A stretch of 13,569 bases of DNA from an uncultured beta proteobacterium (GTDB lineage Bacteria; Pseudomonadota; Gammaproteobacteria; Burkholderiales; Burkholderiaceae_C): NCBI GenBank assembly GCA_903886165.1, contig CAISLL010000005.1:1-13569 (forward strand). The letters run 5' to 3'. The position numbers and the translations under genes are program-made. The notes beneath the pieces were generated by a model, which saw only the letters and a list, made by a program, of their open reading frames with translations, was not told where the DNA came from and ran no database searches. How positions within the stretch are numbered: the first letter of the stretch is position 1; the number at the start of each line of letters is the position of its first letter. Shown in pieces: positions 7,124 through 13,569 of this stretch.

Positions 7124-7554
7124 GCCTTGGCTTTCTCATTGGTTGGAGGGATATCTTTTGCCACCTTGCGCAGGCTCTTGGCCAGCAAGGCCCTGGCCTC
7201 GCGCTGGTGCACCTTGAGTTCATCCATGTTTGCCTGCAGGTCGGTCATCTGGACTTCCAGTTGCTGCTGGTGAACGGCCAGCACCTGCAAGAATTTTTCC
7301 AGCTGCGCCGCGGTGTCGCGCGGACTGTCATACATCTCGATGATGTCTTTAGCCTCCGCCAAGCTCAGGCCCAGGCGTTTGGCGCGCAAGGTAAGTTTGA
7401 GGCGCGTGCGGTCCCGGCTGCTGTAGACACGGCTGCGACCTCCCAGGCCGGTGCGCTCGGGGCGCAGCAGCCCCATATCTTCATAAAAACGCATGGCGCG
7501 CGTGGTCAGATCGAACTCTTTGGCCAGATCGCTGATGCTGTAGGTGTGTGCCAT
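7120..7554 (-). CDS. liuR: MerR-family transcriptional regulator, LiuR-like
   Basis: A 144-residue regulator. The winged helix-turn-helix spans about 5-75 (YSISDLAKEFDLTTRAMRFY, then RVYSSRDRTRL), followed by a long dimerisation coiled coil at about 78-125 and a short Lys-rich tail. It has no cysteine, so metal or redox sensing of the MerR/SoxR kind is unlikely. Position as first gene before a thioesterase and ivd is the typical place of LiuR, the MerR-type regulator of leucine and isovalerate utilisation; binding of an acyl-CoA effector is inference. A perfect palindrome 22 bases upstream of the ATG fits an autoregulatory operator. The symbol is tentative; other acyl-CoA-linked MerR proteins look similar. 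Confidence 0.82.
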   Translation of the reverse strand: MAHTYSISDLAKEFDLTTRAMRFYEDMGLLRPERTGLGGRSRVYSSRDRTRLKLTLRAKRLGLSLAEAKDIIEMYDSPRDTAAQLEKFLQVLAVHQQQLEVQMTDLQANMDELKVHQREARALLAKSLRKVAKDIPPTNEKAKA

Positions 7555-7572
7555 GGGGTTGACCCGAATTGG

Positions 7573-7594
7573 TTGACGTTTACGTAAACGTTAA
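7573..7594. promoter_or_regulatory. Candidate MerR/LiuR operator in divergent control region
   Basis: The core 7576-7591, ACGTTTACGTAAACGT, is a perfect 16-bp palindrome. It extends to 22 bp (7573-7594) with one unmatched pair. It lies 22 bases before the regulator ATG on one side and 131 bases before the small plus-strand gene on the other. On the plus strand TTGACG (7573-7578) and TATGGC (7596-7601) sit 17 bases apart around it, a fair -35 with a weak -10. It resembles what I remember of LiuR sites (ACGT-containing AT-rich palindromes); I cannot check the published motif. Confidence 0.7.
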
Positions 7595-7722
7595 TTATGG
7601 CGCAAAACCTGCAGCCTAAAAACACCAACCACTTCGTCACTCGGCACTCTGTGCGCCAACACACACAGCATCTGAATGCCAGGGGATACGATGCAAGGTG
7701 TTGTTTTCTGAAAGCGCCTGCG

Positions 7723-8037
7723 ATGGACGTGTCACACCGATTTACCAATGAACAGCTCGAAAAAGTGATCAATGAAGGCATGATCTACATGTGTGCTTGT
7801 CCGGCACAAGTGGCGCAAAGTATTCGCAGCCTGCGCGAGGTGTATGCGTACCAGCAGAGCTGTCTGACCGAGCCAAAAAATGACGCAAGGGTGCACCAGG
7901 AAATTGCCAGGGCGGCGCAAATGGCGCAATCCGTCATGGAAGACTGCATGGACAAGATTCTGGATCTTGAAAAATGGGACCGCGCCACCCTGACCATGCC
8001 AGCCGCCCTACGCAAACGCCAGGTCGAGGAAATTTAA
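7723..8037 (+). CDS. Conserved hypothetical small cytoplasmic protein
   Basis: The product has 104 residues from ATG at 7723, with no signal peptide or membrane segment, mostly helical and charged. A Met-Ile-Tyr-Met-Cys-Ala-Cys-Pro stretch (CxCP) is followed by helices containing QVAQSIRSLREVYAYQQ and MEDCMDKILDLEKWDRATL. I recall similar unnamed proteins in Burkholderiales but know no function. An in-frame ATG exists at 7597, directly at the operator; the downstream ATG is chosen because the first 42 codons are low in family character and a purine-rich GAAAG lies before 7723. Divergent from the MerR gene, it may share the operator at 7573-7594. The stop TAA overlaps the stop of the convergent MORN gene by 4 bases. 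The cysteines could bind metal or be redox-active; that is a guess. Confidence 0.75.
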   Translation: MDVSHRFTNEQLEKVINEGMIYMCACPAQVAQSIRSLREVYAYQQSCLTEPKNDARVHQEIARAAQMAQSVMEDCMDKILDLEKWDRATLTMPAALRKRQVEEI

Positions 8038-9998
8038 CCAGGTGCTCCCGGCCTCGCAGCTGCGCCTTCGGTTTTCTGCACATCCTGGTCATACACACCT
8101 TCCCATCGGTCGCCACTTTTCCAGGTGAACACGCCGGTACCGTGCTTTTTACCAGCCTGCCACTGGCCTACGTAATGGTCACCCGATGGCCACTGAAAGC
8201 TGCCCTGACCGTGCGGCTCACCCTTGCGAAACTGGCCTTCGTAGATTTCTCCGCCTGAAAACACCATGCGACCAGCACCTTGCGGCACACCATCAAGCAC
8301 CTGACCTTCGTATTGGTTGCCAGCAGCAAATTTGATCTTGCCTTGCCCGTTGGGCCGTCCGTTTTTCCAGGTGCCGTCATAACGCTGCCCATTGCGCCAG
8401 ACATACACACCAAGCGCCTCAGGCTCGCCATTGAGAAATTGGCCTTCAAACACGTCGCCTGACGCGTAGCGCATGCGGCCCTGCCCCTGTGGCGTGCCAT
8501 CCACCACCTGACCCTCGTAATCATTGCCATTTACAAAGTGCACCGCCGCCTGGCCGGTCGGTATGTCATGCACCCAATCACCGGCGTACCGGTAGCCATT
8601 GGCCAACACAATGACACCGCGCCCGTGGCGCAATCCCTTCACCAAGGTGCCCTCAAACACGTCACCAGTGGCCCAGCTGACTTTGCCAGTGCCTGACAGC
8701 GTGGTGGCGCCCGCATCGCGCTCAAAGTTGCCAACAAACCGGGTGTCCCCGACAGTGAGCGCTCCTGGCTCAGTTGCCACGGGCTCGGCCACCCTGGCTG
8801 GGGTGGCGCCAGCAGACCCTGCCCCAGAGGCAGCACTTGGCTGGGCATTGCGCAACACAACCGGCGGTGCAGCCACCTTGACCGACATGGCTGTTGTCGC
8901 AGGCAGGGGCTGCTTTTTCTCACCCGAAACCTCCGTCACAGGCTCGCCCACCCGAGCGGGTTCCTCGGGCAATACCGTTGCCATCTGGGCAGCAGGTGCC
9001 AGCCTGCGCACCCAGGTTGTGCCGCGCTCGCGTGCCAGTGTTTTGGCATTGTTGGCTGCAATGTCCAGCACCGCCGCACCTTTGCAGTTGTCCATGGCAT
9101 CCCGCCAAAGTGTCTCGGCCACCAGCGAGCCATCGTGCTTGTCTTCCCGGGAAAGCGAAGTGGCTGCTGTGCGCAGCTTTTGCGTCTGTTCACGGGCCTT
9201 TTCAAACAAGGGCGCGCAAAACTGGGCGTTATGACCATCCTGGGCAGACTGTTCCCGGTGGCGCACTGCGGTGTCTTGCTGACTGCCGACACAGCGCTCT
9301 GACGCCATGTCCCATGAGTTTTCCGCCTTGCGAAACAAGGCGGCCGCTTCATGCCAGCGCCGGTCCGACAGCGCCTGCCGGGCGATGTCCTGCAGCAGGC
9401 TGGCATTTTTATGCGCACTCGCGCATTGCGGGCCAGCGTCCAGTTTTTCTGCCAGTCGGTCCAGCATTTGCTGGTTGTCGTCCCGATTTCGCAGGGCGCG
9501 CTCTTTGGCACGTCCCTCACATTGGCCAAGCGCCTGCGTCCACAAGGCCACGGCCTCCCGGAACAAGCGAACCTGCTCGGTCAAGTCGGTTTTTTTGGAC
9601 TGCGCTGTGACTGCGGCAAGGTCCACCGCCATGGCCTGGTCTGAGACTGGCACGCAGCCCAGGTGAACTTGCTGGACGGCCGGCGCAGGCAAAACCGTTG
9701 GCACTGGCGCCAGCGGCAAACTTTCCGGTGCCCTTGCAGTTTCAGGCGCGGGGACAGATTCAGGCGCAGACTCGGGTGTCGGTGTCGGTGCAGGCGCAGA
9801 TGCGAGTGATGCGTCTGATGCTGCCGCCTTCGTCGCTGCCACTGGTGCTGGCTTCGGCACAGGCGAGGCCGCTTCAGGCACCACTCGGCCAGAGGCCAGG
9901 CCCACCAGTGGCTGTGCAATCGCTTGCCCCGCCAACCCAATAAGCAAACCAAAGACCCAGACCAGCGTCTGACGGCACACAAAAGAATGAGGGGGCAT
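8034..9998 (-). CDS. Exported MORN-repeat protein with three cysteine-bounded modules
   Basis: The product has 654 residues. A signal peptide (hydrophobic 11-24, AIA cleavage near 28/29) sends it to the periplasm or beyond. Next is a Pro/Ala/Glu-rich linker (about 40-110). Then come three helical modules, each bounded by two cysteines: 115/160, 192/236 and 261/305, with 44-45 residues between each pair. The first two share LFRxAxxxWxxAxxxCxG; the third has a looser form of it. A second Pro/Ala-rich linker (about 340-410) leads to nine consecutive 23-residue MORN units from 436 to 642 (pattern GxGxxxxxxGDxYEGxxxxGxxx). MORN sheets are known to bind lipids or proteins and to act as scaffolds. 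It starts nine bases after the lipoprotein stop with no clear ribosome site, so it is probably coupled to that gene. The N-terminal modules match no family I recognise. Confidence 0.88.
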   Translation of the reverse strand: MPPHSFVCRQTLVWVFGLLIGLAGQAIAQPLVGLASGRVVPEAASPVPKPAPVAATKAAASDASLASAPAPTPTPESAPESVPAPETARAPESLPLAPVPTVLPAPAVQQVHLGCVPVSDQAMAVDLAAVTAQSKKTDLTEQVRLFREAVALWTQALGQCEGRAKERALRNRDDNQQMLDRLAEKLDAGPQCASAHKNASLLQDIARQALSDRRWHEAAALFRKAENSWDMASERCVGSQQDTAVRHREQSAQDGHNAQFCAPLFEKAREQTQKLRTAATSLSREDKHDGSLVAETLWRDAMDNCKGAAVLDIAANNAKTLARERGTTWVRRLAPAAQMATVLPEEPARVGEPVTEVSGEKKQPLPATTAMSVKVAAPPVVLRNAQPSAASGAGSAGATPARVAEPVATEPGALTVGDTRFVGNFERDAGATTLSGTGKVSWATGDVFEGTLVKGLRHGRGVIVLANGYRYAGDWVHDIPTGQAAVHFVNGNDYEGQVVDGTPQGQGRMRYASGDVFEGQFLNGEPEALGVYVWRNGQRYDGTWKNGRPNGQGKIKFAAGNQYEGQVLDGVPQGAGRMVFSGGEIYEGQFRKGEPHGQGSFQWPSGDHYVGQWQAGKKHGTGVFTWKSGDRWEGVYDQDVQKTEGAAARPGAPG

Positions 9999-10007
9999 AA
10001 ATAGTGA

Positions 10008-11342
10008 CTACATGGATGCGGCAGAAGCCACCGGCATGTTCAGCATGCCGTCGATCAAGCCGCGCGCAAACGGCTGGGTGGCGCTGACGTCCTGCACCGG
10101 ATCCTCATAGGAAAAACCTGTCTGGGCAGAGGCCACCGGCATCTCGGCAACCGCCGTCAGGAGTTCATCGGGTTTGATGCCTTGTAAAACCGCCAACACA
10201 TCGTCGCCGCGGCCTCGCTCTTGCGCAAACTTGTTCAAGGCATTGAGCCGATCCGCATCAAATGCCATGGAATTGCTCACCAAGCCACGTTCAATCAACT
10301 TTTGATGCAGTGTGAAACCCGCCAGCGGGTCCGCCTTGAGTTGCTCCATTCGGCCATAGGCCCACACATCTGCATGCTCAAAGACGGTGGCCGCCACCCA
10401 GGCCACACCCGACAGTGACCCCCGGTTGGCAGCCGCCGCCTGCAGGGCACCCACCACCTGCTGCTGCGTCAATTTCCGGGCGGCGCCCAGCAACTCGCCC
10501 CGCATTCGGGCCGCCGCCGCAGCGGTGGCCTGCTCAATCAGTTGCCGCTTGATGATTTCAGTGGCCACGCCAGCGGCAGCTGTCTGGGCCGCCGAAATTG
10601 CGGCCTCGGCCGCCAGTGCGGCACCTTTGACGCCAGACGCGATGGTGAACAGGTTGTACAAAGTACCCACCACCTTGGTGCCGTAGTGGTAGGTTTTCAT
10701 GCGGGCGCCACCTTCTTCCGACACGCCCTGGGTCCAGAGCACGACCCACAATGCCTCGTCTTCCGTCAGGCCAACCTGCACCACCTCAAGAGGATGAACG
10801 CTCAAAAGCCAATGGTAATCCTGGGTTTGCGGGCTGTTCGGGGGTGCCCAGCGGGCGTAACCGCGGCACACCTTGGCAGGACTGACTTTCAGCGATTTCC
10901 CCCCCCAGAGCTTCACGTTGAACGGCTTGCCAGCATCGCGCCGCTCCACCAGTGCCAGCAGCATTTTTTCAGCATTGTCGGCTTGGTAGCCGTCAATTTC
11001 CTGCAACCTGTCACCCACTTTGAGCGGGCTGTCAATGGCGGCAGCCACCACGGTCAGGCGTTCGTCCACACCCAGGGCACGCACCCAGGCTACCCGGTCA
11101 TCGACACTCCAGTCCTCGCTGCTGGCCACCGAAAAAGGAAGCTCCCACTGCGTGTCACAGGCCGGGTCTTGCAGCACAGCCGCGCGCATGATGGCCGGGC
11201 GCAACACCTGCTCACCCGCGCCAAAACTCCTGATATTGCCAAGCAGTACCTCGTCCACCTTGCGGCCATCGTCCACGGTGTACTTGGGCGCGGCGCAAGC
11301 GGCCAGCAGCAGGACAAGAAAACAGGAAAAAATCCAGCGCAT
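10008..11342 (-). CDS. Lipoprotein with PDZ-like region and apparently degenerate M48-type domain
   Basis: The product has 444 residues from ATG at 11342. A lipobox LAAC with Cys16 predicts a diacylated lipoprotein, which fixes this start over an in-frame upstream one at 11402. A Cys62-Cys159 pair brackets a PDZ-like stretch (about 86-158, with ALGVDERLTVV and KVGDRLQEIDG). The order N-terminal Cys segment, PDZ-like region, Cys, then a TEDEALWVVLWTQGVSEEGG segment (193-212) followed by an Ala-rich helical part resembles PDZ-containing M48 lipoproteins, where a DDELAxVLxHExxH motif would fall. Here no HExxH exists anywhere, so protease activity is unlikely. The homology claim is inference from layout. 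The MORN gene follows after nine bases. Confidence 0.8.
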   Translation of the reverse strand: MRWIFSCFLVLLLAACAAPKYTVDDGRKVDEVLLGNIRSFGAGEQVLRPAIMRAAVLQDPACDTQWELPFSVASSEDWSVDDRVAWVRALGVDERLTVVAAAIDSPLKVGDRLQEIDGYQADNAEKMLLALVERRDAGKPFNVKLWGGKSLKVSPAKVCRGYARWAPPNSPQTQDYHWLLSVHPLEVVQVGLTEDEALWVVLWTQGVSEEGGARMKTYHYGTKVVGTLYNLFTIASGVKGAALAAEAAISAAQTAAAGVATEIIKRQLIEQATAAAAARMRGELLGAARKLTQQQVVGALQAAAANRGSLSGVAWVAATVFEHADVWAYGRMEQLKADPLAGFTLHQKLIERGLVSNSMAFDADRLNALNKFAQERGRGDDVLAVLQGIKPDELLTAVAEMPVASAQTGFSYEDPVQDVSATQPFARGLIDGMLNMPVASAASM

Positions 11343-11398
11343 GGACAAAGAGTGTGACGAAGTGTGACCGGATTCTAAGAGCATCCAGCCCCTTCCAT

Positions 11399-12430
11399 TC
11401 AACGCTGTGCCGCCTCATCCTTGAGTTGCCGGCGCAGCACAGCGTAATCCGGCACCACCGAGCGCACCGTGTCCCAAAAGCGCTGGCTGTGGTCCATCAC
11501 CCGCAAATGACTGAGTTCGTGTGCCACAACGTAGTCAATCACCGCCAAGCGCATGTGAATCAGACGCCAGTTCAGCCGGATCGAACCGTCAGCCCTGGCA
11601 CTGCCCCAGCGCGTGCCGGCGTTGCTCAGGCTCAATTTTTTCCACTGCACACCAAGCTGCGGGGCGAAGTGGTCCAGGCGCTGCACAAACAACAGCCTGG
11701 CTTGGCCCATCAGCCAGGCCTCAACAGCATCCTTGACCTGCTCGGGGTTGGCGTTGCTTGGCAAGCTGACCAGCAGCACGGACAGTTCAGGTTTGCAGCC
11801 ACCCGCATCGGCGCCAACAGCCATCGGCATGGCTGGTGCTGGCACGGCACCGTCGGTCCCCGGCACCGGCGTGGGCATGTGCACGCGGTTTGTTGCAGCA
11901 TCTACCAGCGCCACACCCGCTGCACCAAACCTATGTTCCGGGTCCAGACGGATGGTGAACTGCTGCCCCAAATACGGCAATGCGGCACCGTCGCGCCACT
12001 CGATCACATGCGCGGCCAGGCGCGCATGGCGCTCACGGGCTTCCTGCAACTTGCGCAAGATCCAGGCGGCTTTAGACTGTAGTGCGGCATCCACCTCGGC
12101 CAGCGTGACCCATTTGGGCGCGCGCACCGCCAGGCCTTCAGCACCGACACTGAAGCCAATGCTGCGGCGCTGGCCACGCTTGAACTCGTAGGCCACCAAC
12201 GCATGACCCAGACGGACTTCCCGGCTGGCGTGTGGATGCTGAAAACGCACCGCACCCGCTGGCTCTGGCTGCAGGTTGGGCACCGCGGCTGGCTGAACCG
12301 GTCGGCTTGCCGGGCGTTTTGTCGGCGCTTTTTTTACTACATTTTCAATAGTAACTTGCGCTTTTTCTACAAGGGTTACAGGCTGATTTTTCTCAAATAA
12401 ATCAAGCGTGAAACGAAGCAGCGGGTGCAT
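11399..12430 (-). CDS. ygjP: YgjP-like zinc metallopeptidase domain protein (DUF45/COG1451)
   Basis: The product has 343 residues from ATG at 12430. The C-terminal YgjP-like domain carries RWGSARADGSIRLNWRLI (274-291), zinc motif HELSH (304-308) and a third ligand His314 in MDHSQRFW. The family Cys after RWGS is Ala here. The N-terminal domain begins at about residue 78 (YEFKRGQRRSIGF). Family members are predicted cytoplasmic metalloproteases of unknown substrate. The first 12 residues (MHPLLRFTLDLF) look native, whereas residues 13-32 are encoded by a dispersed repeat (12336-12392), and a Pro/Ala linker follows. A GTG at 12514 would add 28 residues overlapping plsC and is not favoured. The gene starts 16 bases after the plsC stop. 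Confidence 0.88.
   Translation of the reverse strand: MHPLLRFTLDLFEKNQPVTLVEKAQVTIENVVKKAPTKRPASRPVQPAAVPNLQPEPAGAVRFQHPHASREVRLGHALVAYEFKRGQRRSIGFSVGAEGLAVRAPKWVTLAEVDAALQSKAAWILRKLQEARERHARLAAHVIEWRDGAALPYLGQQFTIRLDPEHRFGAAGVALVDAATNRVHMPTPVPGTDGAVPAPAMPMAVGADAGGCKPELSVLLVSLPSNANPEQVKDAVEAWLMGQARLLFVQRLDHFAPQLGVQWKKLSLSNAGTRWGSARADGSIRLNWRLIHMRLAVIDYVVAHELSHLRVMDHSQRFWDTVRSVVPDYAVLRRQLKDEAAQR
12336..12392 (+). repeat. Dispersed 57-bp repeat, copy B (inside ygjP)
   Basis: Aligns without gaps to the reverse complement of 2353-2409 at 38 of 57 positions. It is clearly AT-richer than the surrounding ygjP sequence and falls in the coding region for residues 13-32 of the YgjP-like protein, keeping the frame open. 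See the finding on a repeat-derived protein segment. Confidence 0.65.
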
Positions 12431-12446
12431 GATGTGCTTGTTGCCG

Positions 12447-13184
12447 TCAGGCCGTGCGGTAAGCCTCGGGGTCGATGCGGCGCAGCTCGGTGTCAATCCA
12501 GGCCTCGACTTCACGCATCAAACCCTTGGGATCACGTCCAACCGAGGCGATGGCCGGGCCGATCGACACCGTCACCACGCCAGCATGTTTGACAAACCCA
12601 TCTTTTGGCCAGCAGCGTGCGGTGGCCACGGCAATCGGCACCACCGGTGCGCCGGACTGGACGGCAAGGCGGGTGCCCGCCGTCTGGAAAGAGCCGATCC
12701 CGCCCCTTGGCATGCGGGTGCCCTCCGGGAACATGATGACCCAGGTGCCCTGTGACAGCAGGCGGCAACCCTGCGCAATCACATGTTTCATGGCTTCGCT
12801 GCGGGACTCGCGGTCAATGTGGATCATGTCCAGGCGTGCCATCGACCAGCCAAAAAATGGCACTTTCAACAGCTCGCGCTTGAAAACAAAGGCCAGTGGA
12901 TGCGGCATCAGGGTAGGTAGCAGCAAGGTTTCCAGGGCCGACTGGTGGTTAGACAAAAGCACGGCGGCGCTGGCTTTACCCAAGGGCAGGTGCTCCTCAC
13001 CCAGCACCTTGAACTGCACCCCCAGAATCACGCGTGTGCCCCACATCACCACCCGAAACCAGCTGACTGCCGTCCACCATGCATAACGGCGCGGTGCCAC
13101 CCACGAGACCACCAGCACGGCCAGCGTCCAGGGCACCACGGTGAGTACCATCCAGAGCATATGAAGAACAGAACGAAACATCAT
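12447..13184 (-). CDS. plsC: 1-acyl-sn-glycerol-3-phosphate acyltransferase (PlsC family)
   Basis: A 245-residue inner-membrane acyltransferase that adds the second fatty acid to lysophosphatidic acid in phospholipid synthesis. A hydrophobic N-terminus (about 8-30) anchors it. The four family blocks are NHQSALE (79-85; His80-x4-Glu85, with Glu where many members have Asp), FVFKRELLKVPFFGW (99-113), FPEGTR (152-157) and APVVPIAV (179-186). Burkholderiales members commonly show the H-x4-E form, as far as I recall, so it should be active. Two adjacent ATGs begin at 13184 and 13181; neither has a strong ribosome site. It lies 100 bp downstream of gmhB, an arrangement common in Burkholderiales. 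Confidence 0.92.
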   Translation of the reverse strand: MMFRSVLHMLWMVLTVVPWTLAVLVVSWVAPRRYAWWTAVSWFRVVMWGTRVILGVQFKVLGEEHLPLGKASAAVLLSNHQSALETLLLPTLMPHPLAFVFKRELLKVPFFGWSMARLDMIHIDRESRSEAMKHVIAQGCRLLSQGTWVIMFPEGTRMPRGGIGSFQTAGTRLAVQSGAPVVPIAVATARCWPKDGFVKHAGVVTVSIGPAIASVGRDPKGLMREVEAWIDTELRRIDPEAYRTA

Positions 13185-13192
13185 GAATTTAT

Positions 13193-13249
13193 GAACTTTA
13201 TGCCGCTAGACCATGTATTTATTATGCATATAGCTACCATAAATATCGC
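13193..13249 (-). repeat. Possible third, diverged copy of the 57-bp repeat
   Basis: The reverse complement aligns to copies A and B without gaps at about 29 of 57 positions each, including an 8-base exact run GGTAGCTA with copy A. The region is AT-rich and directly precedes plsC, in the gmhB-plsC gap. The match is near what AT-rich chance could give, so this is tentative. Confidence 0.35.
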
Positions 13250-13284
13250 ATTTCAATTGCATCCCACGGCCCCCGTCACATAGG

Positions 13285-13569
13285 CTATGCAGCAGCCGCT
13301 TCCTCACGGCCGAGCAAAAAGTCAACAAACGCGGACAGGTCTTCATGCACCTGTGTGTGCACCGGAAAAGCCTCCGGCAAGTTGCGCCCATGAAAGACTG
13401 CCCCCTTGCCGGTCAGCACCAGGTGCGACTCGCAGCCAACGGCGGCACCGGCCAGCACATCACGCAGCGAGTCACCCACGGTGGGCACGTTCTTGAGGCT
13501 GAAGCCATAACGCTCGGAAATCTGCTCAAACAAGCCGGTTTCAGGTTTGCGGCAGTGGCAGCCTTCGTC
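13285..13569 (-). CDS. gmhB: D-glycero-beta-D-manno-heptose 1,7-bisphosphate 7-phosphatase, C-terminal part
   Basis: The C-terminal 94 residues of a HAD-family phosphatase in ADP-heptose synthesis for the LPS inner core; the 5' end lies outside the window. The fragment opens with DEGCHCRKPETGLFEQI, holding the CxCRKPxxG part of the zinc-binding loop typical of GmhB. VGDSLRDVLAGAAVGCE follows, the HAD motif with paired acidic residues for magnesium. The tail is Ala-rich (EEAAAA). The frame runs without stop to the window edge; a TTG at 13533 is internal and not a start. Its position before plsC and ygjP agrees with a common Burkholderiales arrangement. Confidence 0.9.
   Translation of the reverse strand, partial: DEGCHCRKPETGLFEQISERYGFSLKNVPTVGDSLRDVLAGAAVGCESHLVLTGKGAVFHGRNLPEAFPVHTQVHEDLSAFVDFLLGREEAAAA

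Noticed and set aside
11343..11402. An upstream start for the lipoprotein
   Set aside because: It would put 20 polar residues before the signal sequence; ATG at 11342 gives a standard lipoprotein signal.
12431..12514. GTG-initiated extension of ygjP overlapping plsC
   Set aside because: The 28 added residues look like out-of-frame plsC sequence, and ATG at 12430 gives an N-terminus like that of related proteins.

Overview
The window looks like a chromosomal segment from a Betaproteobacterium, most likely order Burkholderiales, family Comamonadaceae (Rhodoferax/Polaromonas-like). This rests on protein flavour (pyruvate kinase, AceK and YgjP variants), the gmhB-plsC-ygjP gene order, moderately high GC with G/C-rich third positions, and short dispersed repeats of a kind I associate with that family. 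I ran no search. Nearly all genes are on the minus strand; one small gene is on the plus strand. There is no phage, IS transposase, CRISPR array, tRNA or rRNA.

Layout, left to right: (1) 1-612, the N-terminal part of pyruvate kinase, cut by the window edge. (2) 613-1152, a 540-bp non-coding gap with a long imperfect hairpin. (3) 1153-4929, a minus-strand run, in transcription order can (beta-carbonic anhydrase), aceK (isocitrate dehydrogenase kinase/phosphatase), and acetyl-CoA C-acetyltransferase. (4) 4930-5459, a non-coding gap with two GC-rich REP-like hairpin repeats in inverted orientation. (5) 5460-7554, minus strand, in transcription order a MerR-family regulator (LiuR-like), a PaaI-type thioesterase overlapping it by ATGA, and isovaleryl-CoA dehydrogenase. 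(6) 7555-7722, a divergent control region with a perfect 16-bp palindrome. (7) 7723-8037, a plus-strand conserved hypothetical gene whose stop overlaps the stop of the next, convergent gene. (8) 8034-13569, a minus-strand series, in transcription order gmhB (partial), plsC, ygjP, a lipoprotein, and a periplasmic MORN-repeat protein.

Metabolic reading: isovaleryl-CoA dehydrogenase acts in leucine breakdown, the thiolase turns acetoacetyl-CoA into acetyl-CoA, and AceK sets the split of isocitrate between the TCA cycle and the glyoxylate shunt. The middle of the window is therefore a plausible leucine/acetyl-CoA utilisation neighbourhood under a MerR-type regulator. The right third is about the cell envelope: heptose for LPS, lysophosphatidate acylation, then two poorly known exported proteins.

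The least ordinary content is that exported pair. The lipoprotein has the layout of a PDZ/M48-type protein without an HExxH site. Its partner has three cysteine-bounded modules followed by nine exact-length MORN repeats. Also unusual is a 57-bp dispersed repeat that lies between genes at one place and inside the ygjP coding sequence at another.
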